A stretch of 64,000 nt of DNA from Bacteroidetes bacterium UBA1941. GTDB lineage: Bacteria > Bacteroidota > Bacteroidia > Chitinophagales > LD1. Of the stretch, positions 27,438-35,963 are shown piece by piece. A program made the position numbers and the translations under genes. Numbering within the stretch: position 1 is the stretch's first letter; every line of letters starts with the position of its first letter. Below the pieces are notes generated by a model. It worked only from the letters and a program-made list of their open reading frames with translations. It made no database searches and was not told where the DNA came from. The stretch spans positions 248,001 through 312,000 of the forward strand of contig DDEZ01000002.1 in assembly GCA_002336805.1 (NCBI GenBank), written 5' to 3'.

Positions 27438-29533
27438 GAGGCATGATCCGACATATCGTTTGGTTCCTTTTTGCGCTCGTCTCCTGCAGCGGGTACGCAC
27501 AACTGCATCCGCCGGAGAGCCGTATGGACTTCATACAGGCAGATATACAGCGCATAGACCGGCTGGATGGCAAGGAAGACCGCAAAGTAGAGACCGGAGA
27601 TTCGGCGCGCAACATGCTGGCTCATCACGCCTTTTTTATCCTGCCGGATACGATAGACAGCTACATCAAGAGGAACTTCGCAGAGCCTGATCGGGCCTAT
27701 TATCGTGACTACCTTTTCCGCAGCCTGCGCCGCGTCCATAGCCGAAACTATCGCGCTGCCAAAGCATTCGATGGCCTCTTCACTCACATATACCGTGAGC
27801 TGCGTGCGGTGAAAGAAAAGAACCTATACCCGGTGCTGATAGAGAATGTGCCGCTTTCTATCCAGACCATGGCACTGTACAAGAAGGAACCAGTCACTGA
27901 TAGCTTCCTCTGCTATGCAGCGCGGATCAATCCCGACTGGATATTTCTGAATGTAGAAGAATTTCAAAAGCAGCCGTATGCCGCGCATGTCGTGGAGTAT
28001 GCCGCCCGCTATGCCCCACAGATGGCCAAGAAGTATTTTCTCAAGGATGATCCCATACAGAATATTCTTCAGGAGAGTACCGACCCTGCTATCCAGATCC
28101 TGCTGCAGATCACGCATGATATAGGCAAGAAGTCTAACAGCTATGTGCTACTGGATGATATAGTAAAAGGAAACCTCACCATACCGCAGGCCGACTCTAT
28201 AGGCAAGGATAACTACGCCTGCCTCACCACCCTGATGGATATCCGCAGGCAGAAGCATCCGCTGGCGGAGTACTCACTGGAGCAGGAGCTGGAGGTGCAG
28301 GCGCTGAAGTACGTGCGCAAGGTGAACGACCTCCACAATGAAAAAGATGAGGTACGCTTTCAGTCTGTCAGCCGGTTTTCTGCCGACCAGCTATACACGC
28401 TCATCGTATACAGCGAGGAGGAGATCTTCACCAGCACATTCAATGGTATCTACAAGCGCTTCACCGCAAAACTAGGCAAGGAAGATGGGTTCAAATTTAT
28501 CCAGTCTATGGGTGAGAATCGCTTCCGCACATTCATCAAACAGTGCGCGGCCTACGGCAATCTCGATCAGTTTCTTAAAACCATGACCCCCGAGGAGCGC
28601 AATATCCTGCTCGTGAAATTTGCTGCCGGCCTGGACCACGAGGGCACAGATATATCTCAGGCAGTAGAGGTGGCAGATGCCTACACCAGCATCCATGATA
28701 CTACCATCCAGAGCATCCTGCAGGGTACCATAGCCATGGAGCTGGAGCGCGTCACAGCAGAACACAATAAAAAGGGCATGGCCATCTACGGCCTACTGTC
28801 CAATCTGTTTTCCAATAGCACCCTCTTCAAGGCCGCTTGGTATGCCAATATCTCCGGCAAGTACAAACTGCCACCTATAGACATCCTGCCGTCCGCGAGG
28901 CTTTTTGAGTCCAATAAGGCCTGTATCTGGCATATGTACTTCTACGATGATGAGGACGGCGGCGAGTCCTTCCGCGCTTTCCTCAATACCTTCCGCGATC
29001 CGGCTGCCTGGACCATAGACGAGCACAGTCCGCTCTATGTCCGCATCAGCTCCAAAGGTGGCAAGCCTGTAGAGATCTTTGCCAACCGGCCCAAGGAGGA
29101 ATACAACGGCCAGGCCTACCTGGAGCACTACTTTGACAGTGCAGCCATTACACCTGATGTGCTCATACATCGCGGCCACAGCTACTATGCCTACAAGACG
29201 ATAGAAAAGACCAAAGCGGATACTAAGATCTTTGTGCTCGGCTCCTGCGGCGGCTATCACAACCTCACCAATATCATAGACCGCGCCCCCGATGTCAGTA
29301 TCATTTCATCCAAGCAGATAGGCGTCTACGCTGTCAATAATCCGATACTGAAGGAACTGGCAGACAATATCCGGAGCGGAAAGGATATAGACTGGCAGCT
29401 ATTATGGTCCCGCGTAGACGCCAGGCTGAAGGGCAACGCACAATACGCCAAGTTTCTGGACTATGTACCACCGCACAAAAACCTCGGTGCTATCTTTATT
29501 CGCGCCTACAACAATCTGATAGAGAGTAACTAG
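27434..29533 (+). CDS. Secreted paralogue of the preceding protein, clan CD peptidase-like C-terminus
   Basis: This 699-residue protein has a signal peptide (residues 1-23, ending SGYAQ). It aligns over most of its length with the second half of the upstream protein, sharing YFYDDEDG, HRGHS, GSCGG, QIGV and DYVPPHKNL blocks. The helical module occurs once here, near residues 216-299 (VLLDDIVKG, ADSIGKDN). The candidate dyad is H579 or H582 with C605, the same 26-residue spacing as in the paralogue. It overlaps the upstream gene by four bases (ATGA), so the two are co-translated. Its function is unknown; proteolysis or processing outside the inner membrane is inferred. Confidence 0.8.
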   Translation: MRGMIRHIVWFLFALVSCSGYAQLHPPESRMDFIQADIQRIDRLDGKEDRKVETGDSARNMLAHHAFFILPDTIDSYIKRNFAEPDRAYYRDYLFRSLRRVHSRNYRAAKAFDGLFTHIYRELRAVKEKNLYPVLIENVPLSIQTMALYKKEPVTDSFLCYAARINPDWIFLNVEEFQKQPYAAHVVEYAARYAPQMAKKYFLKDDPIQNILQESTDPAIQILLQITHDIGKKSNSYVLLDDIVKGNLTIPQADSIGKDNYACLTTLMDIRRQKHPLAEYSLEQELEVQALKYVRKVNDLHNEKDEVRFQSVSRFSADQLYTLIVYSEEEIFTSTFNGIYKRFTAKLGKEDGFKFIQSMGENRFRTFIKQCAAYGNLDQFLKTMTPEERNILLVKFAAGLDHEGTDISQAVEVADAYTSIHDTTIQSILQGTIAMELERVTAEHNKKGMAIYGLLSNLFSNSTLFKAAWYANISGKYKLPPIDILPSARLFESNKACIWHMYFYDDEDGGESFRAFLNTFRDPAAWTIDEHSPLYVRISSKGGKPVEIFANRPKEEYNGQAYLEHYFDSAAITPDVLIHRGHSYYAYKTIEKTKADTKIFVLGSCGGYHNLTNIIDRAPDVSIISSKQIGVYAVNNPILKELADNIRSGKDIDWQLLWSRVDARLKGNAQYAKFLDYVPPHKNLGAIFIRAYNNLIESN

Positions 29534-29619
29534 CATATAGCTATTGATAGACTTCTATGCGTCAGCCACTCCGTGGACAAGCTGTGGTAAAATAGTCTGC
29601 ATATCGATGTGAATAGGAC

Positions 29620-29627
29620 TATTTTTG
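29620..29627 (+). promoter_or_regulatory. Bacteroidota -7 promoter element before purH
   Basis: TATTTTTG matches TAnnTTTG and ends 18 bases before the purH ATG at 29646. No clear -33 TTTG is present at the usual distance. Confidence 0.45.
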
Positions 29628-29645
29628 CGCGCAAAATCCTGCCAC

Positions 29646-31169
29646 ATGTCAAAGCCCATCCGCTCCGCACTCATCTCTGTATACTATAAAGACAAACTGG
29701 ACCTCATCGTCCGCGAGCTCCACCAGCATAATGTGACCATCTATTCCACTGGTGGCACCTTGTCATTTATAGAGTCTCTCGGCGTGCCGGTAGTAGCGGT
29801 AGATGCGCTGACCGGTTTCCCCGAGATACTCGGTGGCCGCGTCAAGACACTACACCCTAAGGTATTTGGCGGTATCCTGGCCCGCAGGGACAATGACTCT
29901 GACATAGCCCAGCTCCAGCAGCATGACATACCGGAGATAGATCTCGTCATCGTAGATCTCTACCCATTTGAGGAGACTGTCAAGTCTACACAGATCGAGC
30001 AGGAGATCATAGAGAAAATAGACATAGGCGGCATCTCCCTGATACGCGCTGCTGCCAAGAATTTTAAGGATACACTCATCGTATCCTCCCGTGAGCAGTA
30101 TGAGGAGCTACTGGCACTCCTGCAGTCCAAAAATGGTGCTTCTGACCTGGAGGATCGCAAGCTCTTTGCCGCCAAGGCTTTCATGACTTCTTCGCATTAC
30201 GATACACTGATATTTAATTATTTCAACAAGGACTTCAGCCTGCCTGTCTCCAAGCAGAGCATCCTACAGGCCAAGACCCTTCGCTATGGCGAAAACCCGC
30301 ATCAGAAGGGCACTTTCTATGGCGACCTGAGCGAGGTCTTTGAGATACTGAATGGTAAAGAGCTATCGTACAATAACCTCGTGGACGTAGAGGCCTCTAT
30401 CAATCTGGCTGCGGAGTTTACAGAGCCGACTTTTGCTATCATCAAGCATACCAATAGCTGTGGCCTCGCCTCACGCAGTACTATAGCCGAGGCATATGCC
30501 GCTGCGCTGGCCTGTGATCCTACCTCAGCCTTCGGCGGCGTATTGGCGGCCAATAGGAAGATAGACGTGGCCACAGCCACAGAGGTGAGCAATCTCTTCT
30601 TTGAGGTACTCACCGCACCTGACTACGAGCCGGAGGCACTCGAGATCCTTATGCAGAAGAAGAACCGAATAATACTGAAGATGAAAGACGGCTGGAAGCA
30701 ACCTGCCAAAATGTTCAAGTCGCTGCTCAATGGCGTACTGGAGCAGGACGTAGACAGCGTAAGTGACAAGAAGGAAACTTTTAAAGTGGTGACGGCCAAA
30801 AGCCCGTCAGCACAAGAGCTGAGCGACCTCGAGTTTGCCATCATAGCTGTCAAGCACCTCAAAAGCAACGGCATAGCCCTGGTCAAAAACAAGCAACTCA
30901 TAGGCATGGGCTGCGGCCAGACGTCACGCGTAGACTCTCTGGAGTCTGCACTGAAAAAGGCTAAGGCATTCGGTTTTGATACTACAGGCGCAGTCATGGC
31001 CTCCGAGGCCTTTTTCCCATTCCCTGACTGTGTCAATATCTCAGCTGGCGCAGGCATCGCAGCCATCTCCCAGCCGGGGGGCAGTATCAAGGATCAGGAC
31101 TCTATCACTGCAGCCGATGCCAACGGTCAGGCTATGGTCATGACTGGCGTACGTCATTTCAAGCATTGA
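29646..31169 (+). CDS. purH: Bifunctional AICAR formyltransferase / IMP cyclohydrolase
   Basis: This 507-residue enzyme starts at the ATG at 29646 (a TTG upstream at 29625 is unlikely). The N-terminal MGS-like cyclohydrolase domain (residues 1-190) contains STGGT, GRVKTLHPKVFGG and DLYPFE. The C-terminal transformylase domain has RYGENPHQKG, the catalytic IIKHTNSCG and a final GVRHFKH. It catalyses the last two steps of IMP synthesis in the cytoplasm. Length and motifs are normal. It converges with a small membrane-protein gene, with 11 bases between the stops. Confidence 0.97.
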   Translation: MSKPIRSALISVYYKDKLDLIVRELHQHNVTIYSTGGTLSFIESLGVPVVAVDALTGFPEILGGRVKTLHPKVFGGILARRDNDSDIAQLQQHDIPEIDLVIVDLYPFEETVKSTQIEQEIIEKIDIGGISLIRAAAKNFKDTLIVSSREQYEELLALLQSKNGASDLEDRKLFAAKAFMTSSHYDTLIFNYFNKDFSLPVSKQSILQAKTLRYGENPHQKGTFYGDLSEVFEILNGKELSYNNLVDVEASINLAAEFTEPTFAIIKHTNSCGLASRSTIAEAYAAALACDPTSAFGGVLAANRKIDVATATEVSNLFFEVLTAPDYEPEALEILMQKKNRIILKMKDGWKQPAKMFKSLLNGVLEQDVDSVSDKKETFKVVTAKSPSAQELSDLEFAIIAVKHLKSNGIALVKNKQLIGMGCGQTSRVDSLESALKKAKAFGFDTTGAVMASEAFFPFPDCVNISAGAGIAAISQPGGSIKDQDSITAADANGQAMVMTGVRHFKH

Positions 31170-31180
31170 TAAGAGGCCGC

Positions 31181-31480
31181 TTATTGTCCCAGCGAGAGAA
31201 AAGTATAGGCATAGTATATACCCGCTACAGCGGGAAAGCTAAAGGCAAACTGGTAAAGGATAAACCATAGCCAGAAAAAGGCTGGGCGCAGCCAGGCACC
31301 ATAGCGTATCAGCAGCAGGCCTAGTACCGTACCTGTCAGCACAAAGGTGGTCATGACCACAGTCTCAGTGTCTACAGGCTCCAGCCCATCCGCTCCATAG
31401 CAGAATAGATCTATGAACAGCGCCCAGCCTGCGAGCTGAGCCACTATACTGCACCACAATATCCGGGCTGCGGTCTTCAT
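31181..31480 (-). CDS. Small membrane protein of unknown function
   Basis: This 99-residue protein has three hydrophobic segments (about residues 10-28, 42-60 and 66-92), the last rich in aromatic residues. I do not recognise the family and see no catalytic motif. It stands alone between purH and mreB, and its start lies 240 bases before mreB on the opposite strand. The hydrophobic pattern and tidy end against purH support it as real. Confidence 0.6.
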   Translation of the reverse strand: MKTAARILWCSIVAQLAGWALFIDLFCYGADGLEPVDTETVVMTTFVLTGTVLGLLLIRYGAWLRPAFFWLWFILYQFAFSFPAVAGIYYAYTFLSLGQ

Positions 31481-31647
31481 TCCCTAAAGATAGAAAATAT
31501 GAGATGCTGGCGGGTCCTCCAGACGCACTGTCAGGAGAAAAATATTTAATATATAGAACAGCTTTAATGCAAAAAGATTTTTATGGAAGCGATACTTTCC
31601 ATGCCTTTTTATGCGTTGTATACGCAATGTCTTTTTTGTTGGGCCTT

Positions 31648-31680
31648 TTTGCTGATTTGCTGTGAATTTATCTACATTTG
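31648..31680 (+). promoter_or_regulatory. Bacteroidota-type promoter of mreB
   Basis: A -33 TTTG at 31648-31651 and a -7 TACATTTG at 31673-31680 are separated by 21 bases, an excellent match to the Bacteroidota primary sigma consensus. The expected transcription start is near 31686, leaving a leader of about 35 bases before the mreB ATG. Confidence 0.75.
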
Positions 31681-31720
31681 ACCGTTTATTGTTTAGACCA
31701 GATTTTCATTAAGATATAGT

Positions 31721-32746
31721 ATGGGTTTGTTTAATTTCTTCATGGAGGAGATCGCTATTGACCTCGGTACGGCCAATACGCTCATCATCCATAATGACAA
31801 GGTGGTGGTAGACCAGCCGTCTATCGTAGCGATAGACCGCCGGACGGATAAGGTGATAGCTGTAGGCCAGCGCGCCATGCAGATGCATGAGAAGACCCAC
31901 GAGAATATCAAAACGATACGCCCGCTCAAGGATGGCGTGATCGCAGACTTCTACGCGGCAGAGAATATGATCCGCGAGATGATCAAGATGATCTTTGACA
32001 AGAAGAAGTTCCTCTTCCCTCCGCGTTTCCGTATGGTGATTTGTATCCCATCCGGCATCACAGAGGTAGAGAAGCGTGCGGTCAAGGACTCTGCCGAGCA
32101 GGCAGGTGGACAGGAGGTCAAGATGATCTATGAGCCGATGGCAGCCGCTATCGGTATCGGTATAGATGTAGAGGAGCCCAATGGCAATATGATCATCGAT
32201 ATAGGTGGTGGTACCACAGAGATCGCTGTCATAGCGCTCTCCGGTATCGTGTGTGACCAGTCTATCCGCGTGGCGGGTGATGAGTTTACCCTCGATATCG
32301 TAGACTACATGCGCCGCCAGCACAATATGCTCATAGGTGAGCGTACCGCAGAGAATATCAAGATCAACGTAGGCTCTGCCCTCACAGATATAGACAATGC
32401 ACCGGATGACTACCCGGTGAATGGTCGTGACCTCATGACCGGTATACCAAAGCAGATCATCGTATCCTACTCTGAGATAGCCCATGCACTGGACAAGTCT
32501 ATAGCCAAGATAGAAGAGGCCATACTCAAGGCGCTGGAGACCACTCCGCCGGAGCTCGCTGCGGATATCTTCAAAACGGGCCTCTACCTGACCGGTGGTG
32601 GCGCCCTCCTGCGCGGCCTGGACAAGCGCGTGAGCCAGAAGACCAAGCTACCTGTACACGTAGCCGAGGATCCACTGCGCGCCGTAGTGCGCGGCACAGG
32701 CATCGCGCTGAAAAAGATAGACTCCTTCACCTTCCTGATGGACTAA
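31721..32746 (+). CDS. mreB: Rod shape-determining protein MreB
   Basis: This 341-residue actin homologue has the phosphate 1 motif IAIDLGTANTL, phosphate 2 in MIIDIGGGTTEIAVI and the adenosine motif LTGGGALLRGL. MreB filaments under the inner membrane guide the elongasome. The N-terminal MGLFNFF is a plausible amphipathic membrane-binding start. It heads the mreBC unit behind a strong promoter. Confidence 0.98.
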   Translation: MGLFNFFMEEIAIDLGTANTLIIHNDKVVVDQPSIVAIDRRTDKVIAVGQRAMQMHEKTHENIKTIRPLKDGVIADFYAAENMIREMIKMIFDKKKFLFPPRFRMVICIPSGITEVEKRAVKDSAEQAGGQEVKMIYEPMAAAIGIGIDVEEPNGNMIIDIGGGTTEIAVIALSGIVCDQSIRVAGDEFTLDIVDYMRRQHNMLIGERTAENIKINVGSALTDIDNAPDDYPVNGRDLMTGIPKQIIVSYSEIAHALDKSIAKIEEAILKALETTPPELAADIFKTGLYLTGGGALLRGLDKRVSQKTKLPVHVAEDPLRAVVRGTGIALKKIDSFTFLMD

Positions 32747-32813
32747 CATGCTGTTACCGGCTATCCGGGCAGGCCACTAAAGAAGAAGCAACGTGAGGAT
32801 GATTTTGCGGGCA

Positions 32814-32821
32814 TATTTTTG
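32814..32821 (+). promoter_or_regulatory. Possible -7 promoter element before mreC
   Basis: TATTTTTG matches TAnnTTTG and ends 22 bases before the mreC ATG. There is no -33 TTTG at the usual spacing. mreC could have its own weak promoter in addition to read-through from mreB. Confidence 0.35.
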
Positions 32822-32843
32822 CAAATTAGTGGTAGCATAAGGC

Positions 32844-33683
32844 ATGTATAATCTCATACGATTCCTCATCAGGTACCACCTGTTTTTCTTCTTCCTGTTA
32901 TTGGAGGGCTTTTGCTTTTATCTCATCTATCAGAATAATCAGTTTAACCATGCCTCTATGGTCAATATGTCCAATGAGGCCAGTGGCAGGATATATCAGT
33001 CCTACGCAGGGGTCACAGACTACCTCTACCTCAGGCGCTATGCAGATTCGCTCAGTCGTGAGAATGCCTCCCTGCGCGCGCAGCTCATGCCCTCCCGCAG
33101 TGACAATACGGTAGACAGCCTCAGCCGCACAGATACGCTGCCCAAGAAGATCGAGCAGGTCTACACATACACCACCGCCAAGGTGATCCGCAACTCTGTC
33201 AATCAATCCAGCAACTATATCTATATCAACCGTGGCCGCCTGCAGGGCATCACGCCGCAGATGGGTGTCATAGACCCCTCCGGCGTAGTAGGCCAGGTGG
33301 TCAATGTGAGTGACAACTATGCAGCCGTCATGTCACTGCTCAATAAGAAGTTTCAGGTGAGTGTCAAGCTGAAAGGGTCCAACTACTTCGGCCCCCTGTC
33401 TTGGGAGGGCACTAATACCACCATAGCCAAGGTAAAGGAGATACCTAAGCACGTCAAGATCAAGGTGGGTGACACGCTGGTCACCAGTGGCTACTCTGAG
33501 CTTTTCCCTGAGAATGTGATGGTTGGCACGGTCAGGCACTTCAATGCAGAGCCGGAAGAAAATTTTCTCGATATTGACGTAGCTTTGTCTACCAATATGA
33601 ATAACCTGTCGTATGTCTACGTAGTCACGAACCTCAAAAAAAATGAACTGCACCTGCTGGACTCCCTGACAAAAAACAAGTGA
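32844..33683 (+). CDS. mreC: Rod shape-determining protein MreC
   Basis: This 279-residue protein has one N-terminal transmembrane segment (residues 10-30), a coiled-coil stretch near 60-85 and the MreC beta-barrel region with INRGRLQGITPQMGV and VGQVVNVSDNYAAV. It is the periplasmic scaffold that joins MreB, MreD and the elongasome synthases. It follows mreB by about 100 bases. The usual next gene mreD is displaced to 35347. Confidence 0.95.
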   Translation: MYNLIRFLIRYHLFFFFLLLEGFCFYLIYQNNQFNHASMVNMSNEASGRIYQSYAGVTDYLYLRRYADSLSRENASLRAQLMPSRSDNTVDSLSRTDTLPKKIEQVYTYTTAKVIRNSVNQSSNYIYINRGRLQGITPQMGVIDPSGVVGQVVNVSDNYAAVMSLLNKKFQVSVKLKGSNYFGPLSWEGTNTTIAKVKEIPKHVKIKVGDTLVTSGYSELFPENVMVGTVRHFNAEPEENFLDIDVALSTNMNNLSYVYVVTNLKKNELHLLDSLTKNK

Positions 33684-33704
33684 TCTACCCAAAATCTCAA
33701 CAGT

Positions 33705-34070
33705 ATGAAAGACTACATTCAGTTTATCAAAAATGAAAAAGAGGGCAGCGTATCCGTACGCTTTGATATCAAGAGTGACAAGATCGCCGCACTGGGAGAT
33801 AAGATCAAAGCCGTCAATGGTGGCGTGACGATGAATGGCTCCGGCTGGGAGGCCCTGCTGGAGTGGTACCTGGATGAGTTTCACCCATCTGTATCCGCCG
33901 GCATGGGCTCAAACTCTGCCGCAGGCACCTACAAGGCCTACTACAAGCTGACCCCGGCTAATGAGAAGAAAGCCGAGCAACTCGCTGAGATCCTCTCGGA
34001 CATGGTCGAGAATGATAGCAAGCTCATAGACCTCCTCAAAGAGCGTGGAGAAGAGATAGACTGGGATTGA
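33705..34070 (+). CDS. Imm51-like small acidic protein
   Basis: This 121-residue cytoplasmic protein has no signal peptide. Its layout (NGSGWEALLEWYLDE, then GTYKAYYKLTPANEKKAEQLAEIL, ending in GEEIDWD) resembles my recollection of the Imm51 immunity-protein family, known from polymorphic-toxin systems. No toxin gene is next to it. It lies 21 bases after mreC on the same strand and is probably co-transcribed with it, which is unusual for the mre locus. The family call is from memory of the pattern; the gene itself is well supported. Confidence 0.6.
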   Translation: MKDYIQFIKNEKEGSVSVRFDIKSDKIAALGDKIKAVNGGVTMNGSGWEALLEWYLDEFHPSVSAGMGSNSAAGTYKAYYKLTPANEKKAEQLAEILSDMVENDSKLIDLLKERGEEIDWD

Positions 34071-34088
34071 TCTGGTTTTGCTTCTTAT

Positions 34089-35228
34089 TTACTGTAGATG
34101 TTCATCTATTACTTTAGATGTCTTTTCATCAAATCCCGCCTCATCATAGCCCATTTCAGATAGGATCACTTTGCCAGACTTATCCAGCACGTAGAATGTA
34201 GGGAACGCGTGCACAGCATAGCGATTCAAAACATCCGGAGCACACAGCAGCACCGGATAGTTGCCCCCTTCTTTTTTAATAAAAGCCGCTACACCATCCC
34301 GATTGGTATCTGAGGCATTGATGCCATAGATAGCCACCTTACTGGCAGGATATTTCTTGCGGAGTGCTATCAGGTGAGGCATCGCATCCATACACGGCTT
34401 GCAGCCTATAAACCAAAAATCCAGCACTACCAGTTTATCATTGACGGTTCTTTCTTTTACTCCGGTTTCTGCATTTGTACCATCTATAGGCATGGTTTGC
34501 GCTCCTACCGGCAATGGTTGTGGAGCAGGTGCGGGATGCCGCACTACTACAGGCAGTTTCCCTGCGCCGTGAGAGGCCCATATCTTAGCTATGTCCTCAT
34601 CAAACGAGACATGAGTGAAGGTCAGTTCCCGCCTGGCTATGACATCCTTTATTTTCTTGGTCCATGATATTTTGGCAGGCATCGCTGCTCCATTCAGGAA
34701 TGTATATACCACTACGGACGCTGATCCATCCTCATTTTTCACAAAAAAGGTATCTATCTCTGTCGCCTCATTTATAGTAGATACATTGCTGTCGCACCTT
34801 TTGTAGGCAGCTCCTGCCGTATCCAGAAAGTCAAACAGGATAGCCCTGGCCGAGATATTGCCCAGTATGTTATAGATACCACCCTCACTGAGCAGGTACT
34901 CATCCGTAGCAGCAGAGTCTTTATTGTGATAATATACTGTAGTACCGTTATAGTATTTCTCTCCGTATTGATTGCTTATCCAGACACGTCCGTTCAGCAG
35001 GGTATCGCCCGGCAGCTTTTCCAGCGCTATCTCCTCCTCCTCATTGATCGTATCAGTTTTTATCGAACTCCATATTTTCATATGGGTGTGATAGGAGATG
35101 GAGTGATGGCTGTTTAGGGCTAGCTGATATTTTTCCAGCGTCGACGTCTGATCCTGGCATGCGGCCATACCAGCAGCGATCAGGCAAACAACCAGGAGCC
35201 GGAGGAGGAAAGGGCGAAACGTGACCAT
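34089..35228 (-). CDS. TlpA-family thioredoxin-like lipoprotein
   Basis: This 379-residue protein starts at the ATG at 35228. A lipoprotein signal has its lipobox cysteine at about C24 (AGMAAC). The N-terminal 230 residues are a beta-rich domain without known motif. The C-terminal 130 residues form a thioredoxin fold with the redox motif GCKPC and the cis-proline loop AFPTFYV. It would reduce or exchange disulfides in the periplasm, like TlpA/ResA. It is antisense to its neighbours and sits inside the mre cluster. Confidence 0.88.
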   Translation of the reverse strand: MVTFRPFLLRLLVVCLIAAGMAACQDQTSTLEKYQLALNSHHSISYHTHMKIWSSIKTDTINEEEEIALEKLPGDTLLNGRVWISNQYGEKYYNGTTVYYHNKDSAATDEYLLSEGGIYNILGNISARAILFDFLDTAGAAYKRCDSNVSTINEATEIDTFFVKNEDGSASVVVYTFLNGAAMPAKISWTKKIKDVIARRELTFTHVSFDEDIAKIWASHGAGKLPVVVRHPAPAPQPLPVGAQTMPIDGTNAETGVKERTVNDKLVVLDFWFIGCKPCMDAMPHLIALRKKYPASKVAIYGINASDTNRDGVAAFIKKEGGNYPVLLCAPDVLNRYAVHAFPTFYVLDKSGKVILSEMGYDEAGFDEKTSKVIDEHLQ

Positions 35229-35346
35229 AATAAAGGTTATAGCATCCAAGCTACATTATTTTGTCTAAAACAAAATAGGCACACAGGCTGCTACGTTAAT
35301 CTATCCGCAGACTTTATTACTTTCGCCCTTCTAGACACCATCACCA

Positions 35347-35880
35347 GTGCTCAGCCTGCTCCCTATCAATCTGCTTCGTTTCATCGCCCTGCTGGCGGTG
35401 CAGGTACTTATTTTCAGCACGATCAATCTGGGAGCCTCTCTGGGTCCTTATGTCAATATTTTCGTGTACCCCCTGTTCATCCTGCTGTTGCCATTCAGCA
35501 CGCCTACCTGGCTGCTCATGATCCTTGGCTTTGCCACCGGGCTATCGCTGGATTTCTTCCTCGGCTCGTGGGGCATGCACGCGGCTACCTGCCTGCTCAT
35601 AGCCTATATGCGCCCATCCCTCATCTCCATCATTACGCCCAAGGGTGCCGAGTTTGAGGTAGAGCCCAATATCTACCTGCAGGGTTTCACCTGGTTTCTG
35701 ATCTATGCGGGGCTGGCTACCATCATTCATACCACCTTCTACTTTATCATAGAAAGCTGGACCTTTTACAATCTCTTTATCCTCTTTGCGCGTATCCTCA
35801 TCAGCAGCGCCTTTTCGGTGCTTTTCATGATGATGTTCCTCTACCTTTTCACCCCTACCCGCAAGCGGCGCATGGCATAA
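35347..35880 (+). CDS. mreD: Rod shape-determining protein MreD
   Basis: This 177-residue integral membrane protein has about five hydrophobic segments and the MreD-like motifs LGPYVNIFVYPLFILLLP and ATGLSLDFFLGSWGMHA. The start is GTG at 35347. MreD is the polytopic partner of MreC in the elongasome. Position just before mrdA and rodA confirms the call despite low sequence conservation in this family. Confidence 0.9.
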   Translation: MLSLLPINLLRFIALLAVQVLIFSTINLGASLGPYVNIFVYPLFILLLPFSTPTWLLMILGFATGLSLDFFLGSWGMHAATCLLIAYMRPSLISIITPKGAEFEVEPNIYLQGFTWFLIYAGLATIIHTTFYFIIESWTFYNLFILFARILISSAFSVLFMMMFLYLFTPTRKRRMA

Positions 35881-35935
35881 TAAAAATAAGTGCTAAAACC
35901 ACGCTATCAGTAGCATAGAATGTAGCAAACTCCGT

Positions 35936-35943
35936 TATTTTTG
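35936..35943 (+). promoter_or_regulatory. Possible -7 promoter element before mrdA
   Basis: TATTTTTG matches TAnnTTTG and ends 20 bases before the GTG start of mrdA. No convincing -33 TTTG is present. It suggests that mrdA-rodA can be transcribed apart from mreD. Confidence 0.4.
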
Positions 35944-35963
35944 AGGCTGATTTCCTTCCCCCG

